64,000 nucleotides of DNA from an uncultured Clostridia bacterium. GTDB taxonomy: Bacteria; Bacillota; Clostridia; Christensenellales; CAG-314. Position 1 is the stretch's first letter. Every line of letters starts with the position of its first letter. Position numbers and translations under genes: made by a program. This document shows, in pieces, positions 58,742-64,000 of the stretch. The notes under the pieces are model-generated. The model did no database searches. It was not told where the DNA came from and saw only the letters and a list, made by a program, of their open reading frames with translations. The stretch lies in assembly GCA_947625725.1 (NCBI GenBank), contig CANQPI010000004.1, forward strand, positions 1-64,000. Reading direction: 5' to 3'.

Positions 58742-58796
58742 CTTTTTGCAGCAAATACCTATCTCTCGGCTCGGGAAACTTGCCCGGGCTTTTTTT
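58712..58796 (+). promoter_or_regulatory. Transcription attenuator of metNIQ
   Basis: Three pairings are visible. A 10-bp stem joins GGTATTTGCT (58727-58736) and AGCAAATACC (58750-58759). A terminator hairpin joins GCTCGGG (58769-58775) and CCCGGGC (58783-58789), followed by T7. An alternative long-range stem joins CCCGGGC (58712-58718) and GCCCGGG (58782-58788), enclosing the first stem and consuming the terminator's 3' arm. The 5' arms lie in the leader ORF, so ribosome position can choose between them. Confidence 0.65.
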
Positions 58797-58876
58797 GTGC
58801 CTTTTGGCAAAACAATGCTCTACGGACGGACGTAACGGAACATAACGCAAAGGAGAATTCGATAATTTCAACCGAT

Positions 58877-59872
58877 ATGTCAAACATTTCCAAAATTCAA
58901 TTGATAAATCTGACCAAAACCTATCCGTCGCCCGCGGGGGACGTCACCGCGTTGGAAAACATCGATCTCACCATTCCCGACGGATCTGTTTTCGGCATTA
59001 TCGGCTTGTCGGGCGCGGGCAAAAGCACGCTTGTGCGCTGTATCAATTTGTTGGAGCGACCCACAAGCGGTCAAGTTCTGATCGACGGCGAGGACATCAC
59101 CAAGTTGCCCAAGAAAAAATTGCTTCGCTTGCGCCGCAATATCGGAATGATCTTTCAGGGGTTCAACCTGTTGGAGCAACGCACGGTGGAAGCGAACGTT
59201 CGGTTTCCGCTGGAATTGGACCGTATCCCGCGCGACAAGGCAAACGCGCGGGTGGCGGAACTGCTGGAAATGGTCGGTCTGTCGGACAAGGCAAAGTCCT
59301 ATCCCTCGCAGTTGTCGGGCGGGCAAAAACAGCGCGTGGCTATTGCGCGCGCGCTCGCAACCAATCCCAAGTACGTACTGTGCGACGAGGCAACCAGCGC
59401 GTTGGATCCCACCACAACGGAGTCCATTTTGGGTTTGATAAAGGACATCAACAAAAAGTTAGGCGTAACGGTAGTGGTCATCACGCACGAAATGCGCGTT
59501 GTTGAGAGCATTTGCACCCACGTTGCCGTCATCGACAACAGCCGCATTGCCGAGGTGGGTTTGGTGAGCGAGGTGTTCAGTTTTCCGCAGTCGGAGATCG
59601 CCAAACAACTCATTATTCCCAACCTCATTCGCTCGCTATCCGGCGGCGAGGGTACAAAATTGAGATTGGTGTTTAACGGCGAGGGTACAGACGAACCGAT
59701 CATTTCCGCCTTGGCAATGGAGTGTCGCGTTGCCGCAAATATTTTGTATGCCGACACCAAAAACATCGACGGCAAAACTTTCGGACACATGGTGATCACC
59801 GTTCCCGAGGAAACGACCGCCAAAGTCAAGGAATTTTTGGACGCGCACAACGTGTCCTACAAGGAGGAATAA
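58877..59872 (+). CDS. metN: Methionine ABC transporter ATP-binding protein MetN
   Basis: A 331-residue ATPase. Walker A is GIIGLSGAGKSTLVRCIN, signature LSGGQKQRVAIARAL, Walker B YVLCDEATSALDP and switch THEMRVV. The C-terminal 80 residues are the NIL ligand-binding domain typical of MetN (TKLRLVFNGEGTDEPIISAL). It powers import of methionine with MetI and MetQ. The ATG at 58877 is 21 nt from AAAGGAG (58849-58855); in-frame ATT at 58865 or ATA at 58862 would have better spacing, so the true start is uncertain. Confidence 0.93.
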   Translation: MSNISKIQLINLTKTYPSPAGDVTALENIDLTIPDGSVFGIIGLSGAGKSTLVRCINLLERPTSGQVLIDGEDITKLPKKKLLRLRRNIGMIFQGFNLLEQRTVEANVRFPLELDRIPRDKANARVAELLEMVGLSDKAKSYPSQLSGGQKQRVAIARALATNPKYVLCDEATSALDPTTTESILGLIKDINKKLGVTVVVITHEMRVVESICTHVAVIDNSRIAEVGLVSEVFSFPQSEIAKQLIIPNLIRSLSGGEGTKLRLVFNGEGTDEPIISALAMECRVAANILYADTKNIDGKTFGHMVITVPEETTAKVKEFLDAHNVSYKEE

Positions 59873-59875
59873 ACC

Positions 59876-60658
59876 GTGAGTACACTATTTACGCAGTTGT
59901 GGCAAAACGGAGGATTTTGGGTGGGCGTAGGCGAAACGCTTTACATGACGGTAGCGTCCGCTCTGTTGGCGTACGTCATAGGTTTGCCGCTCGGGGTCAT
60001 TTTGGTGATCACCGACAGCGACGGACTTACGCCCGTGGTGTGGCTGAACAAAATTTTGAGTATTTTGGTCAATATTTTGCGCAGTATCCCTTTCATTATT
60101 CTGATGGTTGCGCTCATACCCTTTTCCCGCGCCATTCTCGGCACAAGCATAGGTAACGGCGCAATGATATTGATGTTGGTGGTGGCAAGCGCGCCCTACG
60201 TGGCTCGCATGGTGGAGTCCTCTCTCAAAGAGGTGGACAAGGGCATTGTGGAAGCCGCGCGCTCAATGGGCGCAAATACTTTTCAAATCATTTGGAAAGT
60301 TTACCTGCCGGAGGCAAAGCCGTCGTTGATAGTGGGCGCGGTCATATCCACCGTTACGATACTAGGCTATTCGGCAATGTCTGGTACGATAGCCGGCGGA
60401 GGGCTTGGCTCGATAGCCGTAACTCAGGCGCGCCCCTCCAATGCGCAGGACGTCATTTGGCTGTGCGTGGCTTTGATGGTAGTGATCGTGCAGATCATTC
60501 AGGAAGTGGGAATGTTCGTCGCTCGCAAGGTGGACAAACGCCGCCGTACAAACAAAAAAATCAAACAAAGCAAAAACAACAATTCCGATTCTAACGGCAA
60601 TGCGGAAACGACCGACGACAACGGAAAAAACTCGGCGAATAACGCCGCAACTATATAA
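59876..60658 (+). CDS. metI: Methionine ABC transporter permease MetI
   Basis: A 260-residue permease with five or so helices. The EAA-like coupling motif is IVEAARSMGANTFQIIWKVY. GETLYMTVASALLAYVIGLP and SAMSGTIAGGGLGSIAVTQA are typical of MetI. Starts with GTG, with AAGGAGGAATAAACC before it, 4 nt after metN. The C-terminal 45 residues form a polar tail rich in Lys and Asn (NKKIKQSKNNNSDSNGN) not usual for MetI, probably cytoplasmic and disordered. Confidence 0.93.
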   Translation: MSTLFTQLWQNGGFWVGVGETLYMTVASALLAYVIGLPLGVILVITDSDGLTPVVWLNKILSILVNILRSIPFIILMVALIPFSRAILGTSIGNGAMILMLVVASAPYVARMVESSLKEVDKGIVEAARSMGANTFQIIWKVYLPEAKPSLIVGAVISTVTILGYSAMSGTIAGGGLGSIAVTQARPSNAQDVIWLCVALMVVIVQIIQEVGMFVARKVDKRRRTNKKIKQSKNNNSDSNGNAETTDDNGKNSANNAATI

Positions 60659-60685
60659 ATAAAAAACAAAAAAAGGAGAAATATT

Positions 60686-61531
60686 ATGAAAAAATTCGTT
60701 ACAATATTTTTGATCGCTCTGTTGACGCTTTGCGTTGCGTTTGCGCTCGTCGCGTGCGACAATTCAAAGACGATCACCGTGGGTGCAAGTAAAACTCCGC
60801 ATGCGGAAATTCTCAATGTAGTCAAAGAAAAACTCGCCCAAGAAGGTTGGAAGTTGAAAATCAAGGTTTTCGACGATTATACAACTCCCAACACCGCACT
60901 CGACGAGGGCAGTTTGGACGCAAACTATTTCCAGCACACACCGTATCTTGACGAATTCAACAAAAATTACAACACCAACTTGGTGGGAGTGGGCAAGGTC
61001 CACTACGAGCTGTTCGGACTGTATGGCAAAAATGTGACCGCCGAGCAGTACAAGGCGAGCGAATTTTCCAAAACGGGCAAAACAATACTTATACCCAACG
61101 ACGGAAGCAACCTCACGCGCGCGTTGTTCGTGTTGCAGGACGAGGGATTCATCACACTGCGCGACGGAGTGAGCGCTACCGATACGCTGACCGTCAACGA
61201 TATCGCCGATAAAAAAGGCAACACGATCCACGACGTGGAAGCCATAACCATAACTGCGCTTTTGGCAGAATCCGATTCGGGAACGCTTGCTATCATCAAC
61301 GGCAACTATGCTTTGCAGGCGGGGCTAAATGCCTCTGACGACGCCCTTGCGGTGGAAAATGCCAACGGCGACGCCGCGCAACTGTATGCCAATATCATTG
61401 CGGTAAAGGTCGGTAACGAAAACAGCCCCAAAACAAAAGCGTTGCTTGCCGCCATTTTCAGCCAAGAAGTGATCGACTATATAAACGCCCAATATGGCGG
61501 AAACGTTTTGCCGGCATTCACGGTAGAATAA
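60686..61531 (+). CDS. metQ: Methionine-binding lipoprotein MetQ
   Basis: A 281-residue NlpA/MetQ lipoprotein. The signal peptide ends in the lipobox ALVAC (Cys24). The mature protein begins the usual fold: TITVGASKTPHAEILNVVKE, ALDEGSLDANYFQHTPYLDE, YGLYGKN-type segment and IPNDGSNLTRALFVLQDEGF. It captures methionine outside the cell for MetNI. It follows metI by 27 nt, with AAAAGGAGAAATATT before ATG, and ends at a strong terminator. Confidence 0.95.
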   Translation: MKKFVTIFLIALLTLCVAFALVACDNSKTITVGASKTPHAEILNVVKEKLAQEGWKLKIKVFDDYTTPNTALDEGSLDANYFQHTPYLDEFNKNYNTNLVGVGKVHYELFGLYGKNVTAEQYKASEFSKTGKTILIPNDGSNLTRALFVLQDEGFITLRDGVSATDTLTVNDIADKKGNTIHDVEAITITALLAESDSGTLAIINGNYALQAGLNASDDALAVENANGDAAQLYANIIAVKVGNENSPKTKALLAAIFSQEVIDYINAQYGGNVLPAFTVE

Positions 61532-61557
61532 GTTTGCAGAAAAAGCCGATGTTTAAC

Positions 61558-61591
61558 AAAGCCGTTCTCGATTTGTCGAGAGCGGCTTTTT
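61558..61591 (+). terminator. Terminator of the metNIQ operon
   Basis: GCCGTTCTCGA (61561-61571) and TCGAGAGCGGC (61576-61586) form an 11-bp stem (one mismatch), flanked by AAA and TTTTT. Confidence 0.9.
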
Positions 61592-61704
61592 GCGCAAAAC
61601 GCGCACCCGGGGTGGAAATTTTTTGTTGTTGCGGCGTTGCAAACCGAAACAATACGTCGTTTTCGGCAGGAGTCGGGCGCTCGACGGCGATACTGCTCAA
61701 ACAG

Positions 61705-61733
61705 TTGAAAAAAAAACTTTTTTTTGGTATAAT
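61705..61733 (+). promoter_or_regulatory. Promoter of the DUF1385-prmC fusion gene
   Basis: TTGAAA (61705-61710), a 17-nt A/T-rich spacer and TATAAT (61728-61733). The leader to the ATG is about 108 nt. The rest of 61592-61704 holds nothing recognised. Confidence 0.65.
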
Positions 61734-61847
61734 ATAAAATACACGATTATTACGTGCAAAAAGCGGGTTTTCAACAGAAGCAAATCTATTGCATGCGGAG
61801 CGGTCGCTTGCGGCGTTACGGCTGCGGCGAAGTGTATCGGAGTTAGT

Positions 61848-63689
61848 ATGAGCGACAAAAAAATAAAAGGCGGGTCGAACCGCGAAAAAATAAAATCCGT
61901 TCGCAAGACAAAAATAGGCGGGCAAGCCGTGCTGGAAGGCGTCATGATGCGCGGAAACAGCAGTATGGCGCTTGCCTGTCGCGACGAAACGGGCAACATT
62001 CGTCTGGATACCACGCGTCTGTCGGCAAAAAAGCCCTGGTATCGCAAAGTTCCCTTTATCCGCGGCGTGGTAAATCTGGTCGTATCCATGATCTCCGGCA
62101 CCAAAATAATCGGCAAATCCGCCGAGGTAATGGTGGAGGACGTGGATACCAAGGGCGACGGCGGCGGTATGGGCTGGATGATGTTTTTCTCCACGCTGTT
62201 GGGCATTGCATTGGCGTTGGCGTTGTTTATCGTGATACCCACCTACGCCACCAAGGGCATATTTGCGTTGGCGCAACTCGATTACGAAAACGTCGAATCG
62301 CAGTGGGTGTGGCTCAAATCGCTGCTCGAAGGCGTGTTCAAATTGTTGGTGTTGGTGGTTTACATGTCGGTCATCTCCTGTATGAAAGAGATCAAACGCG
62401 TGTTTATGTACCACGGCGCCGAACACAAAACCATCGCTTGCTACGAGGCGGGGTTGGATCTGACTGTGGAAAACGTCAAAAAGTGCAGTCGCTATCACGA
62501 CAGGTGCGGCACAAGTTTCATTGTGTTTGTGGTGGTGCTGTCCGTTTTGCTTATGATGGCTTTTGACGTGATCTTTGCATTGTGTCCCGTTTCGCAAACG
62601 TTCACCGATTTGTGGGAAAAGGGTTGGTTTCGCGTGCTGTTCAAATTGGCTTTGCTGCCCGTTACTGCGGGTATCAGTTACGAAATGCTAATGCTGTTGG
62701 CGTGCAGCAATTTCTTTTTGTTTGTTCCTCTCAAATGGTTGGGCAAACAGTTTCAAAAACTCACCACGCGCGAGCCGGACGAAAGCATGTGCGAGGTGGC
62801 GATAGCCTCGTTCAACGCCGTTTTGCAAATGGACGCCGATCCGACGATCCCCGAACGGCATTTTCCCGAGCCTGTCGGCTTGGAACAGTTCCGCAAAGAA
62901 CTTGCCGACAAACACCCCGATTTGACGGCTTGCGTCAAGGGCGATATAGATTGGCTGTTGTGCGCAATACTCAACATCAAGCGGGAGGATCTTGCCAATC
63001 CCAAAGTAAAAATTCCTTTCGGTTGGTTGATACGATTGGACAAAATGTCCGAGCGTATTGCCGCGGGCGAGCCCTGGCAGTACGTTGTCGGCGCGACCGA
63101 ATTTATGGATCGGACTTTCAAACTCGACAATAACGTGCTTATTCCGCGTATGGAAACGGAACTTGTGTGCGAGCGTATGCTCAAATACGTCGGCAAAGAT
63201 ACCGAACTGCTGGATATGTGTTGCGGCAGCGGAATTCTCGGCATTACCGCCGCATGCGAAAGGGATTGCAATGTTACCCTTGCCGACATCAGCGACGGCG
63301 CGTTGAAAATCGCCAAACTAAACGCCAAACTCAACAAAGCCAAAGTCAAGACGGTGCAGACCGATATGTTTGACAAGGTGAGCGGCAAGTACGACGTGAT
63401 AGTCTGCAACCCGCCTTATATCGAGAGCGCGACGATCGACTCGTTGGACGACAGCGTGCGTAATTACGAGCCGCATATCGCCTTGGACGGCGGCAAAGAC
63501 GGTTTGGACTTCTATCGCACGTTGGCAAAGGACGCCCCGACGCATCTCAAAGCGCAGGGAATGATGATCCTCGAAATAGGCTACGATCAGGGCGAGGCGG
63601 TGCGCGGACTGCTTGCAGACCGTTTCGAAACGGAAGTTGTCAACGACTACTCCGACAACAATCGTATCGTCATTGCAAAATTGAAGTAA
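61848..63689 (+). CDS. DUF1385 (YqhQ-like) membrane protein fused to PrmC methyltransferase
   Basis: A 613-residue fusion. Residues 1-315 are DUF1385: KIGGQAVLEGVMMRGNSSMA, PFIRGVVNLVVSM, FMYHGAEHKTIACYEAGLDL and KCSRYHDRCGTSFIVFVVVL, with four or five membrane helices. Residues from about 325 are PrmC/HemK: GEPWQYVVGATEFM, NNVLIPRMETELVCERML, the SAM motif LLDMCCGSGILGI and the catalytic VCNPPYIES (about 519-526). PrmC methylates the Gln of the GGQ motif in release factors, and prfA follows 23 nt downstream. In many Clostridia DUF1385, prmC and prfA are separate neighbours. The start is ATG after ATCGGAGTTAGT; the frame extends upstream without homology. Confidence 0.9.
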   Translation: MSDKKIKGGSNREKIKSVRKTKIGGQAVLEGVMMRGNSSMALACRDETGNIRLDTTRLSAKKPWYRKVPFIRGVVNLVVSMISGTKIIGKSAEVMVEDVDTKGDGGGMGWMMFFSTLLGIALALALFIVIPTYATKGIFALAQLDYENVESQWVWLKSLLEGVFKLLVLVVYMSVISCMKEIKRVFMYHGAEHKTIACYEAGLDLTVENVKKCSRYHDRCGTSFIVFVVVLSVLLMMAFDVIFALCPVSQTFTDLWEKGWFRVLFKLALLPVTAGISYEMLMLLACSNFFLFVPLKWLGKQFQKLTTREPDESMCEVAIASFNAVLQMDADPTIPERHFPEPVGLEQFRKELADKHPDLTACVKGDIDWLLCAILNIKREDLANPKVKIPFGWLIRLDKMSERIAAGEPWQYVVGATEFMDRTFKLDNNVLIPRMETELVCERMLKYVGKDTELLDMCCGSGILGITAACERDCNVTLADISDGALKIAKLNAKLNKAKVKTVQTDMFDKVSGKYDVIVCNPPYIESATIDSLDDSVRNYEPHIALDGGKDGLDFYRTLAKDAPTHLKAQGMMILEIGYDQGEAVRGLLADRFETEVVNDYSDNNRIVIAKLK

Positions 63690-63712
63690 CTATCCCCAAT
63701 AACGGAGAATTT

Positions 63713-64000
63713 ATGTTGGAAAAATTGGAAAAAATCGTTGCCCGCTACAACTTTTTGACGGAGGAAATCGCCAAACCGTCGGTTATTGCGGACAACAATA
63801 CCTGGAAAAAACTCGTCAAGGAACACAGCAATCTGACGTCTATTGTGGAGTGCTACAACGAGTACCGCAAAGCGTATGACGCATTGAACGCCAACCTCGA
63901 ACTTGTCGGCACGGAAACGGACAAGGAAATGCTTGCCCTGCTCCACGAGGACATCGCTCTGCAAAAAAAGAATCTCGCCGATTTGGAGGAACGCCTCAAA
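63713..64000 (+). CDS. prfA: Peptide chain release factor 1 (N-terminal part)
   Basis: The first 96 codons of a gene that runs off the window. MLEKLEKIVARYNFLTEEIA and the helical, charged segment after it match the N-terminal helical domain of RF1, and position directly after the PrmC domain supports prfA. RF1 reads UAA and UAG stops. The start has ACGGAGAATTT before ATG. The GGQ and PxT motifs lie outside the window. Confidence 0.88.
   Translation, partial: MLEKLEKIVARYNFLTEEIAKPSVIADNNTWKKLVKEHSNLTSIVECYNEYRKAYDALNANLELVGTETDKEMLALLHEDIALQKKNLADLEERLK

Noticed and set aside
58625..58876. SAM-I (S-box) riboswitch or T-box before metN
   Set aside because: AGAGAGG occurs by chance near the ribosome site, but the conserved S-box GAUGAARCC/GGCAACC core and the T-box GGUGG element are absent.
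1..64000. CRISPR arrays, rRNA genes and insertion sequences with intact transposase
   Set aside because: No regularly spaced repeats, rRNA segments or transposase motifs were noticed on either strand.

Overview
The window looks like chromosomal DNA of an uncultured, probably gut-dwelling member of the Clostridia (Bacillota), perhaps Christensenellales-like. This is inferred from gene content and style: split transketolase subunits, a GlpA/GlpB-like/DUF1667/GlpK glycerol cluster, DUF1385 and PrmC next to prfA, MetNIQ with a lipoprotein MetQ, lipoproteins with Cys-rich TCGKCTD repeats and Ig-like/OB-like domains, GGAGG-type ribosome sites and consensus sigma-A promoters. No rRNA or CRISPR array was seen.

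Layout. 1-8.5 kb is accessory: a truncated serine recombinase, a 136-nt nested palindrome, two tRNA-Ser genes whose 3' flanks are identical and inverted, an ECF-type sigma factor operon between them, an AT-rich gene for a PIN-like nuclease with C-terminal membrane helices, and a tyrosine integrase with a substituted catalytic Arg. 8.8-14 kb holds two large exported proteins sharing a promoter design; the first carries a fresh 456-bp tandem duplication. 14-30 kb holds an AraC regulator divergent from two tiny genes, an SbcD/YhaN-type nuclease pair, transketolase, the glycerol-3-phosphate operon, a membrane-bound alpha/beta hydrolase, a metallophosphoesterase and DegV. 30-37 kb has an XRE regulator, small membrane and NUDIX proteins, and a two-gene unit of a STAND/NACHT-like NTPase with TPRs plus a membrane protein. 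37-52 kb is mostly housekeeping (AAA/DUF4143, pyruvate kinase, PsuG, radical SAM activase, dUTPase, GH2, TadA, DnaA, PH-domain protein, EFR1-type ferredoxin, epimerase) and includes a lipoprotein gene whose promoter spacer contains a run of ten G. 52.5-55.3 kb is an AT-rich island with a GmrSD-like DUF262/DUF1524 gene and a small companion. 55.3-64 kb has tRNA-Pro with 5' fragments of itself, MscL, an SDR, a VUT/queuosine-precursor transporter, the metNIQ operon behind an apparent Met/Cys leader-peptide attenuator, a DUF1385-PrmC fusion and the start of prfA.

Most unusual points. (1) The metNIQ leader encodes a 23-residue peptide with clustered Met and Cys codons, followed by mutually exclusive hairpins and a T-tailed terminator, which suggests ribosome-mediated attenuation rather than an S-box or T-box. 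(2) Three unrelated candidate defence loci lie in one window: PIN-TM, STAND plus TM protein, and GmrSD plus a small ORF. (3) Four genes including dnaA have a -10 box only 6-7 nt before the ATG, which predicts leaderless mRNAs. (4) The poly-G promoter spacer suggests phase variation of a surface lipoprotein. (5) DUF1385 and PrmC are fused. All functions are read from motifs and context; no database search was possible.
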